Source: GCA-2701705 sp964342155
GTDB taxonomy: Bacteria; Pseudomonadota; Gammaproteobacteria; GCA-002705445; GCA-002716945
Assembly: GCA_964342155.1 (NCBI GenBank)
Contig: CAYFEQ010000002.1
Span: 1-64,000, forward strand
Direction: 5' to 3'
Length of the DNA stretch: 64,000 bases
The position numbers were made by a program, and so were the translations under genes. Numbering within the stretch: position 1 is the stretch's first letter; every line of letters begins with the position of its first letter. Below, in pieces: positions 25,350 to 35,659 of this stretch. The notes below the pieces were generated by a model. The model was given only the letters and a program-made list of their open reading frames with translations, searched no databases and was not told the origin of the DNA.

Positions 25350-26762
25350 ATGGACAAAAATTTACAATTTCTAGAAATAAAAAGAATGGACCCAAAGGTT
25401 ACTCCGGCTTCAAAAAGGGTTAAGGATTACCGTGAAATTTATGGGCACTATTCATCTGCTAATGCTGCAGATCAATCTGGAAGATGCATAGAATGCGGAA
25501 ATCCTTATTGTGAATGGAAATGTCCTGTCCATAATTATATACCACAATGGTTGAAGTTAATTGAAGAAAATAAACTGTTTGAAGCTGCAGAATTATCACA
25601 TCAAACTAACTCTTTACCAGAAATTTGTGGAAGGATTTGTCCCCAAGATAGACTATGCGAAGGTGCCTGTACACTTAATGATGGTCTCGGAGCCGTTACA
25701 ATTGGAAGTGTTGAAAAATATATAACTGATGAAGCATTCAAAAAAGGATGGAGGCCTGATTTATCAAATGTTATTCCTACTCCTTTTAAAGTGGGTATTA
25801 TTGGAGCTGGTCCAGCTGGATTAGCATGCGCAGATGTTTTAGCAAGAAATGGAATAAAGGCTATCGTTTATGATAAATATGAAGAGATAGGCGGATTGTT
25901 AACATTTGGTATACCTCCATTTAAGCTTGAAAAAGAAGTCGTCTTAAAAAGGAGAGAAATTTTGGAGGAAATGGGTGTTGAATTTAAGCTTAATGTTGAG
26001 ATAGGTCGTGATATCAGTTTTGAAAAATTTAAATCAAAGTTTGATGCAGTTTTCTTAGGTATGGGAACATACACATATATGAAAGGCGGTTTTGATGGTG
26101 AAAATTTAGATGAAGTTTATGACGCATTACCCTATCTTAATTCAAATATAAGAAGGCTCTTCAACCCTAAAAAAGAGTATATAGATATGAAAGGGAAAAC
26201 TGTTCTAATTCTAGGTGGAGGTGATACAGCTATGGATGCAAATAGAACAGCAATTAGACAAGGTGCAAAAAAAGTTTATTGTGCCTATAGAAGAAATGAA
26301 GAAAATATGCCTGGTTCAAAAAGGGAAGTAAAAAACTCGAAAGAAGAAAAAGTTGAATTCTTATGGAATATGCAACCGATAGAAATTTTAGGACAGAAAA
26401 AAGTTTCAGCTGTCAAATTTTTAAAAACAAAATTAAGAAAAACTGATATAAGAGGGAGAGAAATACCTGTTGTTATTCCTAAAACAGAAAAAACTATTAA
26501 AGTTGATAGTGTGATTATTGCTTTTGGATTTAGACCAAGCCCTTCTCCATGGTTTGAAAAAAATAAAATTAAACTTGATGAGATTGGAAGAGTCGTAATC
26601 AATAAAAAATCACCATATAAACATCAAACACATAACCCTAAAATTTTTTCAGGCGGTGATATGGTAAGAGGTTCAGACCTTGTAGTTACTGCTGTATTTG
26701 AAGGTAGAAACGCTGCTGAAGGAATAGTTGATTACTTGAATGATAAAAAAAATAAAAAATAG
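25350..26762 (+). CDS. gltD: Glutamate synthase (NADPH) small subunit
   Basis: A 470-residue beta subunit that passes electrons from NADPH to the large subunit. The N-terminal iron-sulfur region contains CIECGNPYCEWKCPVHNYIP and CGRICPQDRLCEGAC. The FAD site is GIIGAGPAGLACA near residue 148, the NADPH site is ILGGGDTAMDANR near 289, and the last FAD loop is IFSGGDMVRGSDLVV. It reads into hemE with no intergenic base. Its partner gltB lies 2.7 kb downstream behind hemE-aroK-aroB, an unusual separation. Confidence 0.97.
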   Translation: MDKNLQFLEIKRMDPKVTPASKRVKDYREIYGHYSSANAADQSGRCIECGNPYCEWKCPVHNYIPQWLKLIEENKLFEAAELSHQTNSLPEICGRICPQDRLCEGACTLNDGLGAVTIGSVEKYITDEAFKKGWRPDLSNVIPTPFKVGIIGAGPAGLACADVLARNGIKAIVYDKYEEIGGLLTFGIPPFKLEKEVVLKRREILEEMGVEFKLNVEIGRDISFEKFKSKFDAVFLGMGTYTYMKGGFDGENLDEVYDALPYLNSNIRRLFNPKKEYIDMKGKTVLILGGGDTAMDANRTAIRQGAKKVYCAYRRNEENMPGSKREVKNSKEEKVEFLWNMQPIEILGQKKVSAVKFLKTKLRKTDIRGREIPVVIPKTEKTIKVDSVIIAFGFRPSPSPWFEKNKIKLDEIGRVVINKKSPYKHQTHNPKIFSGGDMVRGSDLVVTAVFEGRNAAEGIVDYLNDKKNKK

Positions 26763-27818
26763 ATGGATGATAATACTAATTATATTCTACTAGATGCTAT
26801 AAAAAAGAAACCTATTTCAAGAACTCCTATTTGGATTATGAGACAGGCTGGAAGATATCTTCCTGAATATAGAGCAACCAAGGAAGAAGCTGGCGGTTTT
26901 ATTAAATTAATAAGAAATCCTGAATTAGCATGTGAAGTTACTATGCAACCTCTAAGAAGGTTTGATTTAGATGCGTCAATTTTATTTTCTGACATATTAA
27001 TAATTTCAGATCTATTGAGGATGGAATTAAAATTTATCGAAAAAAAAGGTCCGGTATTTGACTCTCCATTATCAACACAAAAAGATTTAGACCGAATTGG
27101 TAAACCAGACGGTGTTGAAAAACTTGAATATGTATTTGAGACCATAGACTTAATTAAAAAGCAATTAAACGGTAAGATCCCTCTGATTGGGTTTATTGGT
27201 AGTCCTTGGACTGTGGCAACATATCTCATTGAAGGTAATTCTACGAAAACATTCAAAAAAGTTCTTAGAATTCTAAAAGAAGATGAGTTATTTCTTGAAA
27301 GATTATTAGAACAAATTACGACCTTGAGTATTGACTATCTTCAAAAACAGGTTGCGCATGGTGTTGATATAACTATGATTTTTGATACATGGGGTAGCTT
27401 ATTAAATGAAAATGAATATGAAAGGTTTTCTTTAAAATATATTAGAAAAATAAAAGAAGCTTTAATTCTAAATGATGTTCCTCTCATATACTATTCTAGA
27501 GGTTTGGGAGATAAACTAAATTATGTAGAAAACTTGAATGTTGATGTTTTGGGTATAGATTCAACAGCAAATATAAAAGTCGTTAAGGAAAAATTAGGTA
27601 AGAAATTCTCTATACAAGGAAATCTAGACGTAGATGTTCTTAAAAAAGATGAAAACATTATATTCCAAGAAATAGAGAAGATTCTTAGTGGGTTTGGGCC
27701 AGGGTCTGGACATATTTTCAATTTAGGTACCGGTATTACACCTGACATAGATCCTACAAAAGTTAAATTATTAATAGATATTCTAAGAGACATAAGCCCG
27801 AAATATCATATAGAATGA
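26763..27818 (+). CDS. hemE: Uroporphyrinogen decarboxylase
   Basis: Converts uroporphyrinogen III to coproporphyrinogen III in heme synthesis (351 residues). The signature RTPIWIMRQAGRYLPEYR is at residues 20-37, with the catalytic aspartate in ILFSDILI near 79 and conserved GFIGSPWTVATYLIEG and FNLGTGITPD segments. It begins directly after the gltD stop. gltD-hemE adjacency is conserved in gammaproteobacteria. hemH is also present in this window. Confidence 0.98.
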   Translation: MDDNTNYILLDAIKKKPISRTPIWIMRQAGRYLPEYRATKEEAGGFIKLIRNPELACEVTMQPLRRFDLDASILFSDILIISDLLRMELKFIEKKGPVFDSPLSTQKDLDRIGKPDGVEKLEYVFETIDLIKKQLNGKIPLIGFIGSPWTVATYLIEGNSTKTFKKVLRILKEDELFLERLLEQITTLSIDYLQKQVAHGVDITMIFDTWGSLLNENEYERFSLKYIRKIKEALILNDVPLIYYSRGLGDKLNYVENLNVDVLGIDSTANIKVVKEKLGKKFSIQGNLDVDVLKKDENIIFQEIEKILSGFGPGSGHIFNLGTGITPDIDPTKVKLLIDILRDISPKYHIE

Positions 27819-27822
27819 ACCC

Positions 27823-28347
27823 ATGAGTTCTAAAATAATTTTCATCGTTGGTTTGATGGGTTCCGGAAAGACCTCAGTTGGTAAAATACTTGCAAAAAAA
27901 ATTGGGAGACAGTTTTTTGATACAGATCAGGAAATTATAAGGAATGAAAATCTAAATATAAGCCAAATATTTGATAAACATGGAGAGAACTATTTTCGAG
28001 AATTGGAGTATAAAGTTCTTACAAAACTGAAAAATAATACTGAGAGTATAATATCTACAGGCGGTGGTATAGTTTTAAAAAAAGAAAATATAGATATAAT
28101 GACAGATAATGGGATTATTGTATTTTTGAATATTGATGTAAAAACTCAAATTACTAGAATAAAAAACAAAAAGAATAGGCCTTTGTTGGATAGCAATAAT
28201 TTAAAAGATGACTTAAAAAATATGAAAAATGGTAGAGATAAAATTTATGAATCAATAGCAGATTATATAGTTGATGTTTCTGAAACAACAAAATATAAAG
28301 TTATTGAAAGTATTCAAATGTATTTAAATGAAAAAAATATTATATAA
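27823..28347 (+). CDS. aroK: Shikimate kinase
   Basis: A 174-residue P-loop kinase phosphorylating shikimate in aromatic amino acid synthesis. Walker A is GLMGSGKT (residues 10-17), the shikimate site has FFDTDQEI near 31-38 and ENYFRELEYKVL, and the Walker B-like STGGGIVL and the NRPLL lid follow. The gene is 4 bases after hemE and its end overlaps aroB by 20 bases. Confidence 0.96.
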   Translation: MSSKIIFIVGLMGSGKTSVGKILAKKIGRQFFDTDQEIIRNENLNISQIFDKHGENYFRELEYKVLTKLKNNTESIISTGGGIVLKKENIDIMTDNGIIVFLNIDVKTQITRIKNKKNRPLLDSNNLKDDLKNMKNGRDKIYESIADYIVDVSETTKYKVIESIQMYLNEKNII

Positions 28348-29404
28348 AATTAAAGATAATAGTATACCTGTTATTATTGGTAATAATATCCTAAAAAAAA
28401 TTAATTACTCTAACTACATTAAAAATAAAGATGTAGTAATTATAACAAATAAAACTGTAGCAGATTTATACCTATCAAAAGTTAAAGGATCGCTCAAGAG
28501 ATTTACAGTAGATAGTTATATTATTCCGGATGGAGAACGCTTTAAAAATGTTGAGACTTTAAACAAGATACATAATTTTTTAATTAAAAAAAACTATGAT
28601 AGACAATTAACAATTATAGCATTGGGTGGCGGAGTTATTGGTGATCTGGCTGGATTTGCATCTGATACTTTTTTAAGAGGCGTAAACCTAATACATATTC
28701 CTACTACTCTTTTAGCTCAGGTTGATTCTTCAATTGGTGGAAAGACAGGTATAAATCACAAGAACGGAAAAAATTTAATTGGTAGTTTTAAACATCCAAA
28801 CGCAATTATTATCGATACATTTCTCTTATCTACTCTACCAAAAAGACAGTTTATATCAGGATTAGCAGAAGTTATAAAATATGGAGTTATTAGTAATAAA
28901 CCTTTTCTCAATTGGTTGAATAAAAATAAAGATCGAATTCTTAGTTATAATTCAACTGATTTACTCAAAATAGTTTCTGTGTCAGTACAAGAAAAAATAA
29001 ATATAGTTAAAAGAGATGAAAAAGAAAATAACATTAGAGCTTTTTTAAACTTTGGACATACTCTTGGGCATGCAATTGAGTCAACTAAAAATTATAAAGG
29101 TATCTTGCATGGAGAAGCTATAAGCATCGGTATGGTTTTTGCTTCAGCAATTTCTGTAGAAAAAAGCACATTAACAATTAGCGATTTTAATCTAATCACT
29201 GAAACAATCCAGAATTTAAAATTACCAATCAGTTTGCCTAAAAAATTAAGCATGAATAGAATAATTAACCATCTTAATTTTGATAAAAAAAAGAAGGAAG
29301 GAAAGAACAATTTTGTGCTACTTAAATCTATTGGTAAGTGTTATATCACAGATAGACTTACGTCATCATTCATTCAAAAAATGATACAAACATTTCAACA
29401 TTAA
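28328..29404 (+). CDS. aroB: 3-dehydroquinate synthase
   Basis: Second enzyme of the shikimate pathway (358 residues), NAD- and metal-dependent. Conserved segments are IPDGERFKN, ALGGGVIGDLAGFASDTFLRGV (NAD site), PTTLLAQVDSSIGGKTGINHKNGKNLIG (residues 122-149), GLAEVIKYGVI and NFGHTLGHAIE with metal histidines. It overlaps aroK by 20 bases. The gltB start follows 42 bases after its stop, with its own ribosome-binding site. Confidence 0.97.
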   Translation: MKKILYKIKDNSIPVIIGNNILKKINYSNYIKNKDVVIITNKTVADLYLSKVKGSLKRFTVDSYIIPDGERFKNVETLNKIHNFLIKKNYDRQLTIIALGGGVIGDLAGFASDTFLRGVNLIHIPTTLLAQVDSSIGGKTGINHKNGKNLIGSFKHPNAIIIDTFLLSTLPKRQFISGLAEVIKYGVISNKPFLNWLNKNKDRILSYNSTDLLKIVSVSVQEKINIVKRDEKENNIRAFLNFGHTLGHAIESTKNYKGILHGEAISIGMVFASAISVEKSTLTISDFNLITETIQNLKLPISLPKKLSMNRIINHLNFDKKKKEGKNNFVLLKSIGKCYITDRLTSSFIQKMIQTFQH

Positions 29405-29446
29405 AGACCTTAAATATATGATAAAATATTGAAAGGTCAGCATTTC

Positions 29447-32400
29447 ATGAAAAAAGATGATACAACAATCAATGGCTTATATTCCCCTTACTTTGAAAAG
29501 GATAGCTGTGGTTTTGGTCTAATAGCAAACATGGATGATAAACCATCTCATTGGGTTATCCAAACAAGCATAAAAGCACTACAAAGGCTTACTCATAGAG
29601 GAGCAATTGCAGATGATGGCAAAACAAGTGATGGGTGTGGCATTTTAATAAAAAAACCAGATTTGTTTTGCAAAAAAGTATCACAATCAATGAATATATC
29701 TTTAAAGAAAAATTACTGCTTTGGAACTATTTTTCTTAATAAAGATACAAAGGAACAAAAAAAAGCTAAAGAGACTCTCTTATTCCAACTTAGAAAACAA
29801 GGTTTAGTTGTAGAAGGATGGAGAAAAGTTCCTATAAATAAAAAAGTTTGTGGTAAAGAAGCTCTAAAAAATATTCCTGACATACAACAAATTATTGTTA
29901 CAGCAGATGATGATGTCCTTGAAAATGATTTTGAAAAAAAATTATATGTTGCTAGAATCCAATCAGAAAAAATACTTGATTCAGATAAAGTTTTCTATAT
30001 ATCTAGTTTATCTTCCAAAGTTATATCCTATAAAGGACTTATTATTTCGGATAATATAAAAGACTTTTATTCTGACTTAAATGATAAAAATATGAAATCA
30101 TCTCTTTGTGTTTTTCACCAAAGATTTTCAACAAACACATTACCACAATGGAAATTAGCTCAACCTTTTAGATACTTGGCACATAATGGAGAAATAAATA
30201 CTATACAAGGTAATCGTCATTGGTACTTTGCAAGACGCAACAAACTAAATATTGATTCTCTTCCAGAGCTTGAAAAATTACATCCTTTAATATCAGAAAA
30301 AGATTCTGACTCTTGTACGTTAGATAATATGTTGGAGTTGCTTTTAGCTGGAGATATGGGAATTTTTAGAGCTATGAGAACACTTATGCCTCCCGCTTGG
30401 CAAAATAATCAAGAAATAGATAATGACCTTAAGGCTACATATGAATACCATTCAATGCATATGGAACCTTGGGATGGGCCTGCTGGTATAGTTTTGACTG
30501 ATGGTAGATATGCTGCTTGTGTTTTAGATAGAAATGGTTTGAGGCCTGCACGATATGTTATAACTTCTGATCGGCATATAACACTCGCTTCTGAAATAGG
30601 GGTTTATGATTATAAAGATGAAAATGTTTTAAAAAAAGGTCGGCTCGCTCCAGGACAAATGCTTGCTGTCGACACAGAAAATGGTGAATTGTTACTTACG
30701 GAAGATATTGACAAAATTCTAAAAGATAGACATCCATATCATGAATGGTTGAATAAATATTCAATTAATATAACTGCTTATAATCAAGATAAAGAAAAGC
30801 CCTTGAAATTTGATAATGATACTTTAAATATATATAAAAAATTATTTTCAGTATCATTTGAAGAAGAAAAAGACGTAATTGCTCCTTTAGCAGAAATAGG
30901 TCAAGAAGCTACAGGATCTATGGGTGATGATACGCCAATGCCTGTGATGTCAGAAAAAAATAGATCTATATATGATTATTTTAGACAGCAATTTGCACAA
31001 GTTACAAACCCTCCTATAGATTCTTTGCGAGAAAACAGCGTTATGTCTTTAGAGGTTTGTTTTGGTAAGGAAAGGAATTTATTTGAAGAATCATCTAAGC
31101 ATGCAGATAGACTAATAGTAAAGTCACCAATATTGGATAGACAAACATATGAAGAGATTCTAACCTCCAAGAAGAAATACTCTTATGACAAAATTAATCT
31201 TAATTATGATGAATCAATTGATTTAGAAGAAGCAATAAATACCATATGTGACAGAGCAACTAGGAGTGTAAAAAAAGGGAACATTTTATTAATTTTGTCT
31301 GATAAAAAGATAAGTAAAAATCAATTAACTATACCTGCCACGATGGCAGTTGGAGCAGTTCATCATAAATTGATTGAAGTTGGCCTTAGATGTGATTGTA
31401 ATCTAATAATTGAAACAGCATCTGCAAGAAATCCTCATAATTTTGCAGTGTTGTTAGGATATGGTGCTACAGCAATTTACCCCTATCTTTCATTTGAAAT
31501 ATTAAATGAGATGATTGTTAAAAATAATATGAATAAAAAGCGCTATCCTTTATATGTAAAAAACTACGTTGATGGAATTAATAAAGGTATTTTAAAAATT
31601 ATGTCTAAAATGGGTATTTCCTGTGTTTCAAGTTATAGAGGCGCTCAACTTTTTGAAATTGTAGGATTAAATGAAGAAATTATAGACCTATGTTTCAAAA
31701 ATAGTTTTAAAAGGATTTCAGGTTCTAGTTTTGAAGATATTGAATTAGAATTAGAGGAAAATAGAAATTTAGCATGGAATATTAATAAAAAAATAAAAAC
31801 AGGTGGGCTCCTAAAATATGTACATGATGAAGAATTTCATGATTTTAATCCTGATGTTGTTAAAGCATTACAAGAATGTTCAACGACAGGTGATTACCAT
31901 GACTATAAAGAGTTTGCACAATTAGTTAACAATCGAAATCCAAGTTTCTTACGCGATTTATTAAAGCTAAAATCTTCAAAAAAACCAATACCTCTATCTC
32001 AAGTTGAGTCAATTGACAAAATTTTAAAAAGATTTGATACTGCCGGTATGTCTCTAGGTGCTTTATCTCCAGAAGCACATGAATCATTAGCAATTGCAAT
32101 GAATACTATAGGTGGAAGATCTAATTCAGGAGAAGGCGGTGAAGATAAAAAAAGGTTTCGATCTGATAAGAATTCTAAAATTAAACAAGTTGCATCAGGT
32201 AGATTTGGTGTAACTCCTCACTATTTAGTAAACGCAGAAGTTATACAAATTAAAATTGCCCAAGGAGCAAAACCTGGGGAAGGGGGTCAGCTTCCAGGAC
32301 ATAAAGTAAATGATATGATAGCTGAGCTTAGATTTTCAGTTCCGGGTGTCACATTAATATCACCCCCACCTCATCATGATATTTACTCTATAGAAGATTT

Positions 32401-33901
32401 AGCACAACTAATTTTTGATTTGAAACAAATAAATAACAAAGCATTAATTTCAGTTAAATTGGTTTCCCAAGCAGGAGTTGGAACTATTGCTGCTGGTGTT
32501 ACAAAAGCTTATGCAGATTTGATTACTATCTCTGGATATGATGGAGGTACTGGAGCCAGCCCACTAACATCTGTTAAATATGCCGGTAGTCCTTGGGAAC
32601 TTGGAATTAGTGAAACTCATCAGACTCTAATGAAAAATAATTTAAGACATAAAGTCAGGCTTCAAACAGATGGTGGTCTTAAAACAGGACTTGATATAAT
32701 AAAAGGAGCAATTTTAGGGGCAGAGAGTTTTGGATTTGGTACCTCAGTAATGATTACTTTAGGCTGCAAATATCTTAGAATTTGTCATTTAAATAATTGT
32801 GCAACTGGTGTAGCCACTCAAAATAAAATTTTAAGAATGAAGCACTTTAGCGGGAGTCCGGAAAGAGTTATTAATTATTTGAAATTTGTAGCTAGAGATG
32901 TAAGGGAAATACTAGCATCCCTTGGATATTCATCAATTAACCAAATAATTGGTAAAACTGAATTACTTAAGGAAGTTAAAGGAATGACAGAAAAACATAA
33001 AAAACTTAGTTTAAAACCATTGTTAGTTAAAACTTCTAATTCTAGTGATAGATATTGCACTACAAAATCTAATGATCCTTTTGATAAAGCCTTGTTAGCT
33101 AAAAAAATATTAAAGGATACTATGCCATTTATAACAAAAAGAAAAAGGAAATTATTTAGTTACGATATTAAAAACTTTAATAGGAGTATTGGAGCTAATA
33201 TTTCTGGTGAAATTGCAAAAATTTATGGAAACTATGGGTTGAGCAAAACCCCTATAACACTCAATTTAAATGGAACAGCTGGTCAAAGTTTAGGAGCTTG
33301 GAATGCAGGTGGATTAAATATAGTCCTCACCGGTGATTCGAATGACTATGTAGGAAAAGGAATGGCAGCAGGGAAAATAACACTCAAAACTTCTTCTGCG
33401 CTTAAAACTAAATCTGCTGAAATGATAATAATGGGCAATACCTGTCTATATGGCGCAACTGGTGGAAAGCTTTTTGCAGAAGGTATTGCTGGAGAGAGGT
33501 TTGCTGTAAGGAACTCTGGATGCACTGCAGTAATAGAAGGAAGTGGAGATCATGCTTGTGAATATATGACAGGTGGATCAGTTGTAGTGCTTGGCAAAAC
33601 AGGTAATAATTTTGGAGCAGGTATGACAGGTGGCTTAGCTTTTATATATGATGAAAAAAAGTTATCTAAAGATAAAATAAATAATCAATCTGTAGAAATA
33701 AAGAATTTAGATGACAAAAAATTCAAAAATCATCAGGATTATTTATTGAAGTTAATTAAAGAACACTTCAAAGAAACTAAAAGTTTAAAAGCAAAATTTA
33801 TTATTGATAATTTTAAAAAGTGTCTAAATAAATTTTATATTGTAAAGCCTAAAGACTCAAACTTTGTAAATCTGTTAAATATTTTAATTAAAGCTGCTTA
33901 G
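29447..33901 (+). CDS. gltB: Glutamate synthase (NADPH) large subunit
   Basis: A 1484-residue enzyme making two glutamates from glutamine and 2-oxoglutarate. ATG 29447 has a GAAAGG ribosome-binding site 10 bases upstream; a TTG at 29429 is a poorer alternative. The class II amidotransferase nucleophile is Cys21 in DSCGFGLI, implying removal of a 20-residue propeptide. The FMN domain follows, with the SGYDGGTGASPLTS segment and the 3Fe-4S ligands in GCKYLRICHLNNCATGVATQ. The C-terminal GXGXG beta-helix (residues about 1240-1400) closes the protein. It abuts dnaG with no spacer. Confidence 0.98.
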   Translation: MKKDDTTINGLYSPYFEKDSCGFGLIANMDDKPSHWVIQTSIKALQRLTHRGAIADDGKTSDGCGILIKKPDLFCKKVSQSMNISLKKNYCFGTIFLNKDTKEQKKAKETLLFQLRKQGLVVEGWRKVPINKKVCGKEALKNIPDIQQIIVTADDDVLENDFEKKLYVARIQSEKILDSDKVFYISSLSSKVISYKGLIISDNIKDFYSDLNDKNMKSSLCVFHQRFSTNTLPQWKLAQPFRYLAHNGEINTIQGNRHWYFARRNKLNIDSLPELEKLHPLISEKDSDSCTLDNMLELLLAGDMGIFRAMRTLMPPAWQNNQEIDNDLKATYEYHSMHMEPWDGPAGIVLTDGRYAACVLDRNGLRPARYVITSDRHITLASEIGVYDYKDENVLKKGRLAPGQMLAVDTENGELLLTEDIDKILKDRHPYHEWLNKYSINITAYNQDKEKPLKFDNDTLNIYKKLFSVSFEEEKDVIAPLAEIGQEATGSMGDDTPMPVMSEKNRSIYDYFRQQFAQVTNPPIDSLRENSVMSLEVCFGKERNLFEESSKHADRLIVKSPILDRQTYEEILTSKKKYSYDKINLNYDESIDLEEAINTICDRATRSVKKGNILLILSDKKISKNQLTIPATMAVGAVHHKLIEVGLRCDCNLIIETASARNPHNFAVLLGYGATAIYPYLSFEILNEMIVKNNMNKKRYPLYVKNYVDGINKGILKIMSKMGISCVSSYRGAQLFEIVGLNEEIIDLCFKNSFKRISGSSFEDIELELEENRNLAWNINKKIKTGGLLKYVHDEEFHDFNPDVVKALQECSTTGDYHDYKEFAQLVNNRNPSFLRDLLKLKSSKKPIPLSQVESIDKILKRFDTAGMSLGALSPEAHESLAIAMNTIGGRSNSGEGGEDKKRFRSDKNSKIKQVASGRFGVTPHYLVNAEVIQIKIAQGAKPGEGGQLPGHKVNDMIAELRFSVPGVTLISPPPHHDIYSIEDLAQLIFDLKQINNKALISVKLVSQAGVGTIAAGVTKAYADLITISGYDGGTGASPLTSVKYAGSPWELGISETHQTLMKNNLRHKVRLQTDGGLKTGLDIIKGAILGAESFGFGTSVMITLGCKYLRICHLNNCATGVATQNKILRMKHFSGSPERVINYLKFVARDVREILASLGYSSINQIIGKTELLKEVKGMTEKHKKLSLKPLLVKTSNSSDRYCTTKSNDPFDKALLAKKILKDTMPFITKRKRKLFSYDIKNFNRSIGANISGEIAKIYGNYGLSKTPITLNLNGTAGQSLGAWNAGGLNIVLTGDSNDYVGKGMAAGKITLKTSSALKTKSAEMIIMGNTCLYGATGGKLFAEGIAGERFAVRNSGCTAVIEGSGDHACEYMTGGSVVVLGKTGNNFGAGMTGGLAFIYDEKKLSKDKINNQSVEIKNLDDKKFKNHQDYLLKLIKEHFKETKSLKAKFIIDNFKKCLNKFYIVKPKDSNFVNLLNILIKAA

Positions 33902-35608
33902 ATGAAAAACTTGAATAGAGCATTCATAGATGATTTATTGTCTAGAATTGATATCGTAGAAATTATAAATGACAGAGTAAATTTAAAACAACAGGGTAAT
34001 AGTTATAAAGGTTTATGCCCATTTCATGCTGAAAATACACCATCATTTACTGTTTCTAACTCAAAACAATTTTATCATTGCTTTGGTTGCGGTGCGTCGG
34101 GAGATGTAATTAAGTTTCTACAGGAGTATGAAGGCTTAACTTTTGTTGAAGCAGTAGAAAAACTTGCTCTACAAGCCAATATTAAAATCCCCGAAACTAA
34201 TAGTGATCATTCGGATTATCATGATAGATTAATTAAAGTAAATAATTTTGTATCATCATTATTCAAAAAGAATCTTGAAAATAATACTAAAGCACAAAAG
34301 TATCTAGAATCAAGAAATATTACTAATAAAGAGATTGAGTTATTTAGTATAGGATTTGCTAATGATAGTTGGGACACAATCACTCAAATATTAAAACAAA
34401 AAAAAATATTAAAAGAAGGAAAGGAGTTGGGGCTACTCACTGAAAGCAAGGGTAAAACATATGATCGTTTTAGAAATAGAATTATCTTCCCTATAAAAAA
34501 TACAATGGGTAATGTAATAGCATTTGGAGGAAGAACGCTTGACAAAAATGAAACAGCTAAATATATAAATTCACCAGAATCTAAACTTTTTTATAAAAGC
34601 TCACAAGTTTATGGCCTTTTTGAAAGTAAACAATCAATAAATAAAAAAAATCAAATCATTGTTGTTGAAGGTTATACAGATGTTATCTCTCTACATGCTA
34701 ATGGTTTCAAAAATGTTGTTGCAACACTAGGGACAGCTTTCACAAAATCTCACCTAAATAAAATTTTAAGATATACAAAAAATATTATATTTTGTTTTGA
34801 TGGGGATGAAGCTGGTAAAAAAGCTGCTTGGAAAGCACTTATTAATAGTCTTTCGGAAATTAGAGATAACATAGATATAGAATTCACATTTTTACCAGAT
34901 GGAAAAGATCCTGATCAATTATGTATGCAAAATGGGAAAGAATCTTTTCAGGATTTATTATCTACATCTATGCCATTTTCTGAATTTTTATTCGATAATT
35001 TAAAAATTAATTTAGACTTGACTAAAGTAGAAGATAAATCAAAATTTATAACTTCAATTACAAGTTTTATTCAGCAAATCCCAGTAGGTGTATTTAGGAC
35101 TCTAATGGAAGAGAAATTATCAACTTTAACTAATATTGAAAGAGGAGAATTATTTCGCAGTATTCAAACAAAAGATGCAAAACCTTCAGACACAAAATTA
35201 GAAAAAGATCTTGTTGCGGATGTATCGGAGGATTATATACTGTCAATCTTATTAGAGTATCCTTCTTTGCTTAGCCCTTATGAAGATAAAATTTTTCCAT
35301 TAATTGAGAATGCTACAATAAAAAATATACTCAAAAAAATTAGCATGCTAAATAAGAAGAATGATAAAAATAATGCTTCAATAATAATGGAAAACCTTCC
35401 TGAAGAAAAAGATTTTATACAAGACCATATTACAAAAGAATTAGTGGATAAGGATATAGAATCATCATCTGAAACACTAAAATCAGTGATATTAACCTTA
35501 GAAAAAAGATATCTAGAAAATGAATATTTCTCTATTTTACAGAAGCATTCTAATGGAGAGAAATTGACTGAAAAAGAAAAGAAACTATTGAAGGATTTTA
35601 AAAAATAA
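33902..35608 (+). CDS. dnaG: DNA primase
   Basis: A 568-residue primase that makes RNA primers for replication. The CHC2 zinc domain has Cys39, His42, Cys60 and Cys63. The TOPRIM domain contains VVEGYTDVISLHANG and the FCFDGDEAGKKAA acidic motif. The C-terminal helicase-binding region is present and lysine-rich. It begins at the base after the gltB stop. In most gammaproteobacteria dnaG follows rpsU(-yqeY) and precedes rpoD; here its upstream neighbour is gltB and its downstream neighbour metK. Confidence 0.97.
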   Translation: MKNLNRAFIDDLLSRIDIVEIINDRVNLKQQGNSYKGLCPFHAENTPSFTVSNSKQFYHCFGCGASGDVIKFLQEYEGLTFVEAVEKLALQANIKIPETNSDHSDYHDRLIKVNNFVSSLFKKNLENNTKAQKYLESRNITNKEIELFSIGFANDSWDTITQILKQKKILKEGKELGLLTESKGKTYDRFRNRIIFPIKNTMGNVIAFGGRTLDKNETAKYINSPESKLFYKSSQVYGLFESKQSINKKNQIIVVEGYTDVISLHANGFKNVVATLGTAFTKSHLNKILRYTKNIIFCFDGDEAGKKAAWKALINSLSEIRDNIDIEFTFLPDGKDPDQLCMQNGKESFQDLLSTSMPFSEFLFDNLKINLDLTKVEDKSKFITSITSFIQQIPVGVFRTLMEEKLSTLTNIERGELFRSIQTKDAKPSDTKLEKDLVADVSEDYILSILLEYPSLLSPYEDKIFPLIENATIKNILKKISMLNKKNDKNNASIIMENLPEEKDFIQDHITKELVDKDIESSSETLKSVILTLEKRYLENEYFSILQKHSNGEKLTEKEKKLLKDFKK

Positions 35609-35659
35609 TATTTTATTATACAAGCGGATAACAAAAATGTTATAGTCACTAAATTAATT

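Noticed and set aside
35609..35659. Possible SAM riboswitch before metK
   Set aside because: The gap is only 51 bases and shows no paired architecture of a known SAM riboswitch class.
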